Of a stretch of DNA of 64,000 nucleotides, positions 26,308 to 35,451 are shown piece after piece. The stretch comes from Paraburkholderia solisilvae (GTDB lineage Bacteria > Pseudomonadota > Gammaproteobacteria > Burkholderiales > Burkholderiaceae), in contig NZ_CADIKF010000028.1 in the NCBI RefSeq assembly GCF_902859875.1, positions 1 to 64,000 of the forward strand, written 5' to 3'. The notes under the pieces are model-generated. The model was not told the origin of the DNA. It did not search any database and saw only the letters and a program-made list of their open reading frames with translations. Position 1 is the first letter of the stretch. Every line of letters starts with the position of its first letter. The translations under genes were made by a program, and so were the position numbers.

Positions 26308-26940
26308 ATGAAGCTTTATCACGCCAGCGGGTCGCCTAACTCGCGCCGCGTTCGCATTCTGCTCGCGGAAAAGGGACTCGACATCCCGCTCGTTCCTGTC
26401 GATCTCGCGAACAGGGAGCAGTTCTCGGACGCGTACCGCGCCGTCAATCCGCGCGCGGTCGTACCGACTCTCGTGCTGGATGACGACACGGCAATCGGCG
26501 AAACGGCGGTCATCATGCGCTACCTCGACGATGCATTCGCGCAGACGCCGCTGTATGGAGTCACGCCACAGGAAAAGGCCATTGTCGCGATGTGGGAGCG
26601 GCGCGCGGAAATCGACGGATTTGCAGCGGTGATGGAAGGCGTGCGCAACGCCGCGGCGGGGCTGAAAGGGCGAGCCATTTCCGGGCCGCACGGATACGAA
26701 CAGATTGCCGATCTGGTCGAACGCAGCAAGCGGCGCGTGACGAACTTTTATGACGATCTCGAGGCAAGACTGTCGAGCGTTCCGTTCGTCGCGGGCGAGC
26801 ACTATACGGCAGCGGACATCACGGCGCTCGTTGCAGTGGATTTCGCCATCCGCGCTTTCGCAATGCCGATTCCTGATCATCATGTCGCCATCAGGAAATG
26901 GTACGAACGGGTTTCAACACGTCCCAGCGCGACGGCGTAA
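26308..26940 (+). CDS. glutathione S-transferase
   Basis: Cytosolic GST of 210 residues. The N-terminal thioredoxin-like domain begins MKLYHASGSPNSRRVRILLAEKG, with a Ser in the position that activates glutathione, then the cis-Pro segment AVVPTLVLDD and the glutathione-binding ETAVIMRYLDD. The C-terminal helical domain has the family N-capping segment FVAGEHYTAADI. Third gene of the LysR-controlled operon, with ggagaa before the ATG. The MFS gene that follows is convergent. Confidence 0.92.
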   Translation: MKLYHASGSPNSRRVRILLAEKGLDIPLVPVDLANREQFSDAYRAVNPRAVVPTLVLDDDTAIGETAVIMRYLDDAFAQTPLYGVTPQEKAIVAMWERRAEIDGFAAVMEGVRNAAAGLKGRAISGPHGYEQIADLVERSKRRVTNFYDDLEARLSSVPFVAGEHYTAADITALVAVDFAIRAFAMPIPDHHVAIRKWYERVSTRPSATA

Positions 26941-27014
26941 CGCGTTCGACGGATGCTGCTTCCGTGTCGCGCGTGAGGTGCGCACGAACCCGAACGCGGC
27001 GCGCCACCGCGATA

Positions 27015-28250
27015 TCACCGCCGGGCATGCGAAGCGCGCCGGCCGCCCTCAACCGCGCAACTCGCGCCGAAGATCGCCAATGCGGCGAGCAGCAGCGCCG
27101 GCCCGAACCAGTGCAATTCAAGCACGCCCACGCCGCGCGAAAGCAGCGCGGCGCCAAGGCCGGTGCCGCTCGCGACGCCGAGATACAGCGCCGTGCTGTT
27201 CAAGGCGAGCACGACCTGTACGTTCGACGGATCGGCGATCGCAACGAGACGCGCCTGCTGTGCGGGAAATAGCGACCAGCCGGTAAGCCCGAGGAAGAAT
27301 ACCGCGATCGCGCTGCGAACTTCGGACGCAGTCGCGTATTCGAACGCGGCCAGATCGGCTGTCGCGATCAGCAAGGTGATGGCGATGACACGCGCTGCGC
27401 CGAACCGGTCGGCCAGCAGACCTCCGATGCGGCTGCCGATCAGCGCGCCGATGCCGTAGACGAGAAAGATCGTGCTCACCGCCGAAGCGGAAAAGTGCTG
27501 CACGGTAAAGCTTGCGCCGAGAAAGCTGTAGAAGCCGAGAATGCCGGCATACCAGACGAGATTCGGCAACAGCGCGAGCAACGTGCGGCCGTGCGCGAGT
27601 GGGGCGAAACGTGCGCGCAGCGGCACGGCGACCGATGCCGCAGGCGCGTTGCCGCGCGGCATCAGCAGCGCAAGCGCGACCGCCGCAGCCACGCTGAGCG
27701 CGACGATGAAAGCGAATGCGCCGCGCCAGCCATACCAATGGCCGATCTGATTGCCGATCGGCACGCCGAATACGGTGGCAAGCGACAGCCCGAACGTCAC
27801 GACCGACAGCGCCGCCCCTTTGCGTCCATCGGCCGCGAGCGACGCGGCGAGCGCATAGGCCGCCGGAGCATACATCCCCGCTGCGACGCCGGCGGCAATG
27901 CGCGCCACAATCAACGCACCCAGGCTTGGCGCAAGCGCGCAGAACACGTTGCCGATGCCGTACAGCAGGATCGCGGCAGCCGCGACCAGCCTGCCCGGCA
28001 GCCGCGCCGTACAGGCGGCGAGGAACGGCGCCGCGAGCGCATAGGTGAGCGCATAGGACGTCACAACCAGCGTCGCGGAGACCACTTCGACGCCGAAGTC
28101 GCGCCCCAGCGCCGGCAGCAGTCCGGAGACGATGTATAGATCTGTCGATATGGCGAACGCGCCGATCGCGAGCAGCCAGACGCGCGGGTCGAACGCTCGC
28201 GTACGCTTGCGCGCGCGATCCGATGCAATGCGTAAAAGGTTCGATGCCAT
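27015..28250 (-). CDS. MFS transporter (DHA1, Bcr/AraJ-type)
   Basis: Twelve-helix major facilitator of about 411 residues, probably a proton-driven exporter of drugs or sugars. The first membrane helix (WLLAIGAFAISTDLYIVSGLLP) and the motif-A region near 75-85 are visible, and helices alternate evenly to the end. I chose the ATG at 28250 because a strong gggagagg site lies just before it. It is convergent with the GST gene and divergent from nothing nearby. Substrate unknown. Confidence 0.9.
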   Translation of the reverse strand: MASNLLRIASDRARKRTRAFDPRVWLLAIGAFAISTDLYIVSGLLPALGRDFGVEVVSATLVVTSYALTYALAAPFLAACTARLPGRLVAAAAILLYGIGNVFCALAPSLGALIVARIAAGVAAGMYAPAAYALAASLAADGRKGAALSVVTFGLSLATVFGVPIGNQIGHWYGWRGAFAFIVALSVAAAVALALLMPRGNAPAASVAVPLRARFAPLAHGRTLLALLPNLVWYAGILGFYSFLGASFTVQHFSASAVSTIFLVYGIGALIGSRIGGLLADRFGAARVIAITLLIATADLAAFEYATASEVRSAIAVFFLGLTGWSLFPAQQARLVAIADPSNVQVVLALNSTALYLGVASGTGLGAALLSRGVGVLELHWFGPALLLAALAIFGASCAVEGGRRASHARR

Positions 28251-28388
28251 TTCCCTCTCCCTGACCATGCCCGATTTCATGGGAAGAGGTTAGTGAAGCG
28301 CCGCGCTGCCGGATTGACCGTGAGCGGCGCCGGCATGCTCCGCGGGCGACGTTCGGCCGACGCCCGCCGGACGGCTATGGCCCGACGG

Positions 28389-29342
28389 CTAGTGTGCAGC
28401 GTCCATCGCTTCGCGTGGCGTCACACCATATTGCTTGCGGAACACCCTGCTGAAATGCGCAGGTGTGGCGAACCCGCATTGATACGCAACCTGCTGGATC
28501 TGCATGTGGTGCCTGCCTTCGTCCTGCGACAACAGATGCATTGCCTTCGCGAGACGCACACGCCACACGTAACCCATCAGCGTGATGCCTTCGGCCCTGA
28601 ACAGCCGGTGCAGATGATCGACGGACGCGTGCGCATGCGTGGCCACCTGCTCGGGGTTCAATGCCGTGTCGCCGAAATGCTGCTCGATGACCCGTTTGGC
28701 GCGGTACAGGGTTGCTTCGCCGCTGCGCGCGCGGCGGCTGCCAGCAGCGGTATCGGCAACGACATCGAGCGTATCGAGCAACTGCTCGCCGAGCCGGCCT
28801 CGCACGCGCATGCTTGGCGCCTCGCCCTGCCGGGCTGCATGGAGCACGAAGTCTCGCAATGCGCGGACATCGGGCGCCGTCGCGTCGGCCGCGTCGAAAC
28901 CACCGCCGGCGGCGCGGCGAAAGCCCCGCTCGAAAAGCGCTTGCTTCGGGAACTGCATCAGCACGATCTGCGTATCTTCTTCGAATGATTCCCGATAGTT
29001 CGCCGCGCAATCGACGAGCACCACGCTGCCGATCCCGAAGCGTTCGCAACGGCCGTCATGCTCGAGTTCGATCGAGCCGGACTGCACGAGCTTCAACGTC
29101 ATCGCGTCCTTGCGCCATACCGCGGCGGGGCTGGCTGGACCGGCCGACGTCCATGCCTGCGAGCCGAACTCGGCGGTCGCCACCTTCACGCGTCCCAAAG
29201 CCCAGCTATGCACGCTCGAACGCGCATGCATCGTCGAACCGAGATCGCAATGCATGCCCCAGTTCTCGAAGACACGCTTTCTCCAATCGCGAAGATTCGC
29301 TTCGACTTCGAGGTCCGCCTTCGTGACAATCGAATCGCTCAT
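28389..29342 (-). CDS. AraC-family transcriptional regulator
   Basis: Regulator of about 317 residues. The N-terminal ligand domain has SIELEHDGRCERFGIGSVVLVD (AraC-binding-2-like). The C-terminal double helix-turn-helix has HAHASVDHLHRLFRAEGI and the family signature IQQVAYQCGFATPAHFSRVFRK. I chose the ATG at 29342 since aagga lies six bases upstream; a longer reading adds 56 unlike residues. It stands on the same strand and downstream of a decarboxylase-like gene, an SDR and a hydrolase, which may be its targets. Confidence 0.9.
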   Translation of the reverse strand: MSDSIVTKADLEVEANLRDWRKRVFENWGMHCDLGSTMHARSSVHSWALGRVKVATAEFGSQAWTSAGPASPAAVWRKDAMTLKLVQSGSIELEHDGRCERFGIGSVVLVDCAANYRESFEEDTQIVLMQFPKQALFERGFRRAAGGGFDAADATAPDVRALRDFVLHAARQGEAPSMRVRGRLGEQLLDTLDVVADTAAGSRRARSGEATLYRAKRVIEQHFGDTALNPEQVATHAHASVDHLHRLFRAEGITLMGYVWRVRLAKAMHLLSQDEGRHHMQIQQVAYQCGFATPAHFSRVFRKQYGVTPREAMDAAH

Positions 29343-29615
29343 GGCCGTTCCTTGCGGCAAGTCTAATGTGATTGACATCGCACACACAGGCGCGTTCCGC
29401 GAGTTTGAGGCACGCCATGCCGCCAGCGACGCATACTGCGGGCGCGCTGATTCGATTGCCGCCGGCGTGCAAGCGACGTGTCGCCACGAGACAAGCCGAT
29501 GCAACACCACCGATGAACGAGCTTTGCCTTCGGCGCATCGAGCAAATCAACCGAAGCGAGCGAACTGTGCTCTACCGGGGTGCAAATGCAATACCCATTC
29601 GTCGCGAATGTCCGG

Positions 29616-30428
29616 TTAGCCGGCTTGCGTCTTGTCGAGCAAAGTCTTCAGGTCCGTCACCGTATAAGACATTGAGACACGATAGCCGGGACCGACGCGT
29701 ACCGGCGCGAGATCGGAAATCTCTTCGCCGTCGACGACCGGCAGACTCAACTGTCCGTCGCCCGCCCATGCATCTGCGAAATTCGCATTGTCCATCACCG
29801 ACATCACGAGTTCATGGACGGCCGGCTTGTCGTGCTGACCTGCGGCGAGTCGCGGAAAGTGTCGCAGATTCACAAGGGGCCGACTCGTCAGACTGAGTTT
29901 GGAGGGGTCGTCCAGCTTCGCGGTCAATGTCACTTCCGCCCGTGCGATGCGTTGCCCCGCGGTGGATGCCGTGGCGGCAAAACGTGCTCCAGGCTTGACG
30001 ATGGCCGAGGCAGGACTCGACGCGGCAAAAGTACGAGTCTGGTGGATGGCGCCGAGGCGCTTCGGAAAGCCCTGAATCAGCCCGCGCATCAGCGACGAAT
30101 CGTTGTCCACAAAGATGTATGGGCAATAGGCAACCGGTTGTGTGTCGTAGACCGCATCGACCAGCAGCAAGAATTCGCGATACTGGTAACGCGCCGGTTC
30201 CAGTAGCTCGTCGTTCTCGCCGGTGAACTGCCAGTCGACGAACATGGCGACCGCATGTCCGGCGGAGTTCGGATCCATCGCGAGACCAGCCGGCAGAATT
30301 GCGGCAACAGCGGCAACATCGGCCCAGAATTCGACGATCAGGCAGTCCCCTGAATAGTGCCACGGCGGCGGCGGTGCAATGTTCGATAGACCACGGGGCG
30401 AAAGCGGGATTGCATACGGTTTGGGCAT
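29616..30428 (-). CDS. acetoacetate decarboxylase-like protein
   Basis: Member of the acetoacetate decarboxylase superfamily, 270 residues. It keeps the Schiff-base Lys in QGFPKRLG and the general strand pattern, but differs clearly from the adc gene at 11272-12051, with a longer N-terminus (PPPPWHYSGDCLIVEFW). The usual Glu region is replaced by YREFLLLVDAVY. Such relatives include aldolase- or dehydratase-type enzymes as well as true decarboxylases, so the reaction is uncertain. It lies on the same strand as the AraC gene downstream and an SDR upstream (151 bp away). Confidence 0.85.
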   Translation of the reverse strand: MPKPYAIPLSPRGLSNIAPPPPWHYSGDCLIVEFWADVAAVAAILPAGLAMDPNSAGHAVAMFVDWQFTGENDELLEPARYQYREFLLLVDAVYDTQPVAYCPYIFVDNDSSLMRGLIQGFPKRLGAIHQTRTFAASSPASAIVKPGARFAATASTAGQRIARAEVTLTAKLDDPSKLSLTSRPLVNLRHFPRLAAGQHDKPAVHELVMSVMDNANFADAWAGDGQLSLPVVDGEEISDLAPVRVGPGYRVSMSYTVTDLKTLLDKTQAG

Positions 30429-30578
30429 GATGGCACTCCAGTGTAGATGGCCGAATGTGGACAGCTTCCGTCAGAACGGCGGCGAGAGGCGCATCGACAC
30501 GAAGCAAACATCACGCATACCGAAGTTTAAAGTGCATACACACGTAATTTTCCAGATTGAAACGTGTGTGATCGGACT

Positions 30579-31301
30579 CTAGCCGCCAAGGCGCAGCGAA
30601 ACGTTTTCCAGTTTCCGGTTGTCGGTCGACCAGAGCTGCTCGACCTGCGTCGCCATAGGATCGGGGAAGACATAGCTGTGCCCTTCTTCGATGCCCTTTA
30701 CGATATTCACGGCCGCGTATTCCGGCGCGACCTTCGGATAGGGAACCGGTTTAGCCAGTTCCGTTTCTATAGGTCCGGGATAGATACCGACAACCACAAT
30801 GCCGAACTTTTCCAAAGTCCCCCGCAGCGACTGGGTAAGTGAATGCACGGCGGCCTTCGAGGCGGAATACCCTGCCATTGCGGGAACTGAAGATAACCCG
30901 ACCACACTGCTCAGGTTCGCGATCGTTCCGGATTGGCGCGCGATGAACTGTGGTGTGAAGGCCCTGACGACACGCAGCGTGCCAAAGTAGTTAGTCTGCA
31001 CATCGTCTTCGAAAGTCTCCCAGGCGCCGGCCATATAGTCGCCAAAAGCCAATGAGCCTGCGTTGTTCACGAGCACGTCCACATCGGTTGCGACGGCTGC
31101 CGCCGCGTTCACCGATGCATCGCTCGTCACATCAAGCTGAAGCGGGATGACCCGTGAATCCCGGAAGTCCGGCAGGGTGTTCGGATTGCGCGCGCTGGCG
31201 TAAACGCGAGAGACACCAGCCTTCAGCATCTCCCGCACGATCGCTGCGCCGATGCCGCGGCTGGCGCCCGTTACCAGGACAACTTTATTCGAGAGCGACA
31301 T
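30579..31301 (-). CDS. short-chain dehydrogenase/reductase
   Basis: NAD(P)-dependent oxidoreductase of 240 residues with TGASRGIG, NNAGS, catalytic Ser in LSSVVGLSS and YSASK. The C-terminal part (GIYPGPIETELAKP) is of the classical type that acts on ketones or fatty alcohols. It is one of three similar SDR genes within 7 kb. Same strand as the decarboxylase-like and hydrolase genes. Substrate unknown. Confidence 0.9.
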   Translation of the reverse strand: MSLSNKVVLVTGASRGIGAAIVREMLKAGVSRVYASARNPNTLPDFRDSRVIPLQLDVTSDASVNAAAAVATDVDVLVNNAGSLAFGDYMAGAWETFEDDVQTNYFGTLRVVRAFTPQFIARQSGTIANLSSVVGLSSVPAMAGYSASKAAVHSLTQSLRGTLEKFGIVVVGIYPGPIETELAKPVPYPKVAPEYAAVNIVKGIEEGHSYVFPDPMATQVEQLWSTDNRKLENVSLRLGG

Positions 31302-31470
31302 TGTCTTCCCCTATATGTTTTGTAGAACAAAGAATATGGTGAAATTCTCGGCCCGCGAGGCCATGAATTGGAGTTCATCAAAGGAATGTCTGTCAGCTTG
31401 TTCCGTTTCGCGTCACCACGACTGGCTGGAGTACAAGCATGAACATCGACGGGCAACCGGCTTCGTCTGG

Positions 31471-32460
31471 CTAGAGCACTCGACGGAGGAAATCATGCAT
31501 CCGGCTCGCTATCTCTTCGCTCCTGTCGGCCAAGGCGCAATGACCGCTGTCCGTCAACTGGATCTCTGCGTTTGGTACGACCTCGCGATATCGCTGCTGA
31601 TTTTCCGCCGGGAACAAAATATCGTTCTTCCCGCTGACAACCAGCGTCGGCGGTGTCTGTGCACGCAGGTAGTCCTGAGCACGCTTGAGTGTGGAACCGT
31701 TGGTGCGGATGTCGTAGAGCAGATCGAGCGAAATATCCGCGGCACCGGGACGTTGCAACGAGGAATAATCCACCTGCCACTGCTCCGGGTCGATCAGCGA
31801 CGTATCGCGTACACCGGTGACGTACAGATCGCGAACCACGTCGAGGGTGAGATAGTGTTGCCTCGCGTTGTCGCGACTCTCCGCCGTGCCGGCCTTCCAA
31901 TATGGCACGAGCGGCCCGAACCATGGGCTTTCGCTCAGGAATAGCGGATTGTTTTGCGCGACCAGCGCTGTCATCCGGTGAGGCGTTTTCAGCATCACGC
32001 GATACCCGACGAGACCTCCGAAATCCGTTGCATACAGAACGTATTGCCCGATGCCGACCTTGTCGACAAACTTGCCGATGACTTCGCCGAGGGCATCGAA
32101 TGTATAGGGAGCATGCGAGCGATCGGGTACCTCGCTGTTGCCGAAGCCAGGATAATCCGGAGCGAAAACATGGTAGTTCACTGACAGTTCACGGATGAGA
32201 TCACGAAACATCGCCGATGATGACGGCCAGCCCGGCAGCAGCAGTACAACCGGTGCACCCGGCGCACCCGCTTCACGGTAAAAGACAGACGCTCCGTCGA
32301 TATCCACCGTTCGGTAGCGTGTTGGAAAAGCCAGATTGCCGGTGAGCGACGATTTTCTATCCGGCCTCGTGCTCGGGGCTTTGGCCGACGTTGCGCTGGA
32401 TGCGACCATGACTGCAGCACCAGCGAGAAAACTGGTTGCAAAGGAACGACGCGTGAGCAT
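31471..32460 (-). CDS. exported alpha/beta hydrolase with Asp nucleophile (epoxide hydrolase/dehalogenase-like)
   Basis: Alpha/beta-hydrolase of about 329 residues with a twin-arginine-type signal (LTRRSFATSFLAGAAVMVASS), so it probably works in the periplasm. The oxyanion segment LLLPGWPSSS is followed by the nucleophile elbow YATDFGGLVGY, where Asp replaces the usual Ser. Asp nucleophiles are typical of epoxide hydrolases and haloalkane dehalogenases. The base His is in SGHCAL. I chose the ATG at 32460, which gives the Tat signal; an upstream TTG at 32478 lacks a ribosome site. It diverges from a TetR gene across two palindromic operators, so it is likely TetR-controlled. Confidence 0.88.
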   Translation of the reverse strand: MLTRRSFATSFLAGAAVMVASSATSAKAPSTRPDRKSSLTGNLAFPTRYRTVDIDGASVFYREAGAPGAPVVLLLPGWPSSSAMFRDLIRELSVNYHVFAPDYPGFGNSEVPDRSHAPYTFDALGEVIGKFVDKVGIGQYVLYATDFGGLVGYRVMLKTPHRMTALVAQNNPLFLSESPWFGPLVPYWKAGTAESRDNARQHYLTLDVVRDLYVTGVRDTSLIDPEQWQVDYSSLQRPGAADISLDLLYDIRTNGSTLKRAQDYLRAQTPPTLVVSGKNDILFPAENQQRYREVVPNAEIQLTDSGHCALADRSEEIASRMHDFLRRVL

Positions 32461-32484
32461 GAAGGGTTTATCCTGCAAAGGTTA

Positions 32485-32500
32485 AACGGAACGATCCGTT
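32485..32500. promoter_or_regulatory. imperfect third operator-like palindrome
   Basis: Inverted repeat aacgga-acga-tccgtt 25 bp upstream of the hydrolase ATG. The arms partly resemble those of the two TetR-type operators but with a different spacing. It may be an accessory site or a chance palindrome. Confidence 0.3.
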
Positions 32501-32580
32501 GTCGCGGTGAAAGCAAGCTTCGCGACGGCGTCCGGGACGCTCGTCGAGCGGAAATCGGACCGGATGCTTACCGCGCTTAA

Positions 32581-32598
32581 GTAAACGATTCCGTTTAC
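32581..32598. promoter_or_regulatory. TetR-type operator 1
   Basis: Perfect palindrome gtaaacg-attc-cgtttac in the divergent region between the hydrolase and TetR genes. The same arms recur 29 bp further on (32610-32627). Two identical-arm sites beside a TetR gene strongly suggest that it binds here. Confidence 0.8.
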
Positions 32599-32609
32599 AC
32601 CCTCAATTT

Positions 32610-32627
32610 GTAAACGACATCGTTTAC
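32610..32627. promoter_or_regulatory. TetR-type operator 2
   Basis: Perfect palindrome gtaaacg-acat-cgtttac, same 7-bp arms and 4-bp spacer as operator 1 and 29 bp away centre to centre, close to three helical turns. It lies 54 bp before the TetR ATG, suitable for autorepression. Confidence 0.8.
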
Positions 32628-32680
32628 TTTGTCAACAGGATCCGCTATAAATATCAAGCGGGAATCACGAGGATGATGAG

Positions 32681-33283
32681 ATGGGTCAGGACACAGAGAT
32701 CGAAGGCAAAAAGCTCGAGATCGTGAAATATGCTTTCGATCGTTTCTACGAAAGCGGTTTCCACGCGACAGGAATGGAAGCTGCGTTGGCCGGCAGCGGC
32801 ATATCCAAGCGCACGCTTTACAAGTATTTCCCGTCGAAAGAGGATCTGATCGAGGCCGTGCTGCGGTTCTATAGCGAGGTCGTCGAACACCAGCTCTTCG
32901 GTCCGGTCGAAAACATTAGCGATCCGCGCGAGCAGATCCTCGAATTCTTCGATGTCCGCAGGAATACGGATCGCATGCTCACGCGCGGCTGTCTCGGGAT
33001 GAAGGCGGCGCAAGAATATGCCGGCAAGCATGACGGCATTGTCGAGCTTGGAATGAGCGCAAACTCGCGCGGTGAAGTGAGATTTTTCGAACTGTGCCGG
33101 CGGGCGGGTTTTGCCAAACCTCAGCGCCTCGCCAAGCAACTCAACCTGATTCTTCAGGGTGCCCTGGCACTCTCGCAGGCCTCGAACGATACAGCCCCGT
33201 TCTTATTGGCCAAAGACACGGCGTCCGCCCTTCTCGAGAAGGCCCCCTTGCTGCAATCCACGAGTGCAAGATCGAAGCACTAG
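32681..33283 (+). CDS. TetR-family transcriptional regulator
   Basis: Repressor of 200 residues. The N-terminal helix-turn-helix is FHATGMEAALAGSGISKRTLYKYFPSKEDL, the family signature in split form, followed by an all-helical ligand domain. It diverges from the Tat-exported hydrolase, and two perfect palindromes with identical arms lie between them, so it should repress both genes. By family analogy the inducer is a small molecule, perhaps a substrate of the hydrolase. Confidence 0.92.
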   Translation: MGQDTEIEGKKLEIVKYAFDRFYESGFHATGMEAALAGSGISKRTLYKYFPSKEDLIEAVLRFYSEVVEHQLFGPVENISDPREQILEFFDVRRNTDRMLTRGCLGMKAAQEYAGKHDGIVELGMSANSRGEVRFFELCRRAGFAKPQRLAKQLNLILQGALALSQASNDTAPFLLAKDTASALLEKAPLLQSTSARSKH

Positions 33284-33444
33284 ATCATGCGGTTCAGGCA
33301 TCGCTAGCGGCGCCCACCGTCGCGAAGGGGAACCCGACGGTTTGACTGACCTCCCAGACATCGAAAGAGCGATGGTGTCTTCCATTGCCTGGTCGATCGT
33401 ACGTGCGACGCGTGACAAGCGCGCCTGGATGGAATAAAAACGCT

Positions 33445-33879
33445 TCAGGGAAGCGCCCCGACGATTGCCTGGTCATGCCGTTGTGTAATGGCGGGAAGTC
33501 GATCCCTGTTCGCTTCCCGGGGCTCGGGGATATTGTGCATATCGCGAAAGAAATCCTCATGGCGTCGCGGCGTCGACACCAGAATCTGCCTGGCAACGCC
33601 GTCGCTGACGTTGGTAAAGCCGTGGACCATTCCTTTCGGTACCGTCACTCGATCACCCGGACCCGCGAGACCCGTCTCTTCATCGATGACGTATTTGAAA
33701 ACGCCTTCGATCACGATAAATAGCTTGTCCTCGCTGAACGAAATATGGCGCGGCGCGCCAAAGCCGGGCTTGACGGACATATCAAGCACAGTGAACGGAC
33801 AGGAGCCGGGGTTGATGATTCTCGCGGTGATGCCTGCAAAATCTGTTGTCTCGAACTCATGCGTGATTCCCGCTTCCAT
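33445..33879 (-). CDS. cupin-domain protein
   Basis: Single-domain cupin of about 144 residues. Motif 1 includes PRHISFSEDKLFIVIEG and motif 2 VPKGMVHGF; the His and Glu ligands are partly kept, so metal binding is possible. I chose the ATG at 33879 since aaggag precedes it by five bases. It lies downstream of the LysR gene on the same strand (99 bp) and may be under its control. Function unknown. Confidence 0.82.
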   Translation of the reverse strand: MEAGITHEFETTDFAGITARIINPGSCPFTVLDMSVKPGFGAPRHISFSEDKLFIVIEGVFKYVIDEETGLAGPGDRVTVPKGMVHGFTNVSDGVARQILVSTPRRHEDFFRDMHNIPEPREANRDRLPAITQRHDQAIVGALP

Positions 33880-33977
33880 CGTCACTCCTTCTTTCATGAA
33901 CGGTTAGCGTCATGACGATTTTTGCAGGTCTTCGGCCATCCAGATAGGGGACAGGCGCAAACGCAGCGGCTACGATT

Positions 33978-34880
33978 CTAGCCAATCGCGGCGGGCGCCA
34001 GTGAATTGGACCCGGCTTCGAGGTGCCGCGCCAGCACCTGCGCAAACGACGCCACCTTTGGACTGAGGTCCGCTCGCGATGGATGAGTCAGACACATGCG
34101 GACCGTCAGGGAGAATTGCTCATCGAGGACACGGACCATACTGCCGGCCTCCATGTCTGCCCGGCAAAGGGATATCGGCAGGATGCCCACGCCCTGGTTG
34201 CACAGAACAAGTTCGCGAATGAAGGTAAAGCTATCGGCAACGATGTCAAACGCGGCAGGACGCGCATCGCTCGCAAAGCTTTCCAGGATCAGGCGCCGCA
34301 GTTCAGCGCGTTGGGGGCCGATAAGCGAAGCGACTTCCCTGATGTGTAGCGGAACGCCTGTTGTTTCAACATAGCGTTTGCTGCCGAACAGCCCGAGGTT
34401 CATGTTGATGACGCCGCGGATAATCGCATCCTGCGGGTTCGACGACCCGATACGCAGTGCCAGGTCAATGTTGTTCGCGACGAGGTCGAGCACCTCGTTG
34501 GTGTTGCGGATATGAAAGCGGACAGCCGGATGCCGTTGCCGATATTCGGCAATGGCTGCCGCAGCGATATGTGCGGGAAAATCCGCAGGGAGCGTCATGC
34601 GGATTTCACCACCAAACGATTCGCCGCCACCCGTCACGCTCGCGACGGCGTCGGTGAGAGAACTCATCGCATTCGCGCAATTCTGATAAAGCGTCTGGCC
34701 TTCGGCAGTCAGTGAGAATGCGCGTGTCGATCGCTTGAACAGACGCACCCCGAGGTTTTTCTCGAGTTTGCGGATCGTCGAACTGACCGACGAACGCGGC
34801 ACATCGGTTTCGCGCGCCGCAGCCGCGAACCCGCCGGCCCGCACGACCGCGATAAAGGTTTGAAGGGCGTTGAGGTCCAT
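33978..34880 (-). CDS. LysR-family transcriptional regulator
   Basis: LysR protein of 300 residues. The N-terminal domain is MDLNALQTFIAVVRAGGFAAAARETDVPRSSVSSTIRKLE, and the substrate-binding domain has the GEIRMTLPADF and LRIGSSNPQ segments of the CrgA/DmlR subgroup. An inverted repeat (34890-34908) lies just before its start. The adjacent cupin gene on the same strand is a possible target. Confidence 0.92.
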   Translation of the reverse strand: MDLNALQTFIAVVRAGGFAAAARETDVPRSSVSSTIRKLEKNLGVRLFKRSTRAFSLTAEGQTLYQNCANAMSSLTDAVASVTGGGESFGGEIRMTLPADFPAHIAAAAIAEYRQRHPAVRFHIRNTNEVLDLVANNIDLALRIGSSNPQDAIIRGVINMNLGLFGSKRYVETTGVPLHIREVASLIGPQRAELRRLILESFASDARPAAFDIVADSFTFIRELVLCNQGVGILPISLCRADMEAGSMVRVLDEQFSLTVRMCLTHPSRADLSPKVASFAQVLARHLEAGSNSLAPAAIG

Positions 34881-35451
34881 GGCCGTCCAGCACTTGCTTT
34901 GGAAGTGCCCGAGTGTATAGCGGGCGCTTTTTCGTTGCCGCGAGATGGGTCGTCGCTGCCGGTCGAAGCGGTCGACCCGTGCTGAACCGGCGACGCGTTG
35001 GTGTAAACCATAAGGCGGCGGAAGTCGCCGGCGAAATCGGTGTGCAGCGCAGCAGCGTGCCGGTTGCCGCTCAGCCTTTCATCCAGATCGCGCCGTCTTG
35101 GCGTAGCGGGGCTCGTCTAAAACCAAACCGGCTTGCCATGTGTTTTCAAACGACCGCGGCGCTCACGTCTCGGCCGGTTCATGCCTCTCGCATCAGGCTA
35201 TAGCTCGTCAATATCGGCCGATCAGCGCTGATGTGAGGATCGTCGACAATCCGGCGGTGCCGACAGCGCGCATTCGTTGCTTGACCTATACTGTTGGAAG
35301 TACTTCAGAAAATCGATCCACTACATTTTCTCAGTGCAGGTAACAGCATCGGGCACGGTGCGACTACCCAATTCATGGTCAAGCAGGCGGCGATCGGCTG
35401 CGTCGTTATTTCAGCCCAATCTTGGAGGAACGAAGCATGGAGGAGCGAATC
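34881..35451. other. leader region of secreted protein B
   Basis: No gene. It carries a possible LysR site at its left end. From 35240 onward it has the same kind of leader as the region at 17405-17660: tcgtcgacaatccg (35240-35253) and tcaagcaggcg near 35379. Confidence 0.6.
34890..34908. promoter_or_regulatory. possible LysR operator
   Basis: Inverted repeat gcactt / aagtgc with a 7-base spacer, ten bases before the LysR start at 34880. Suitable for autoregulation. It lacks exact T-N11-A symmetry. Confidence 0.35.

Noticed and set aside
29616..30428. Naming this gene a second adc
   Set aside because: The Schiff-base Lys region is kept, but the Glu region and N-terminus differ, so only superfamily membership is supported.
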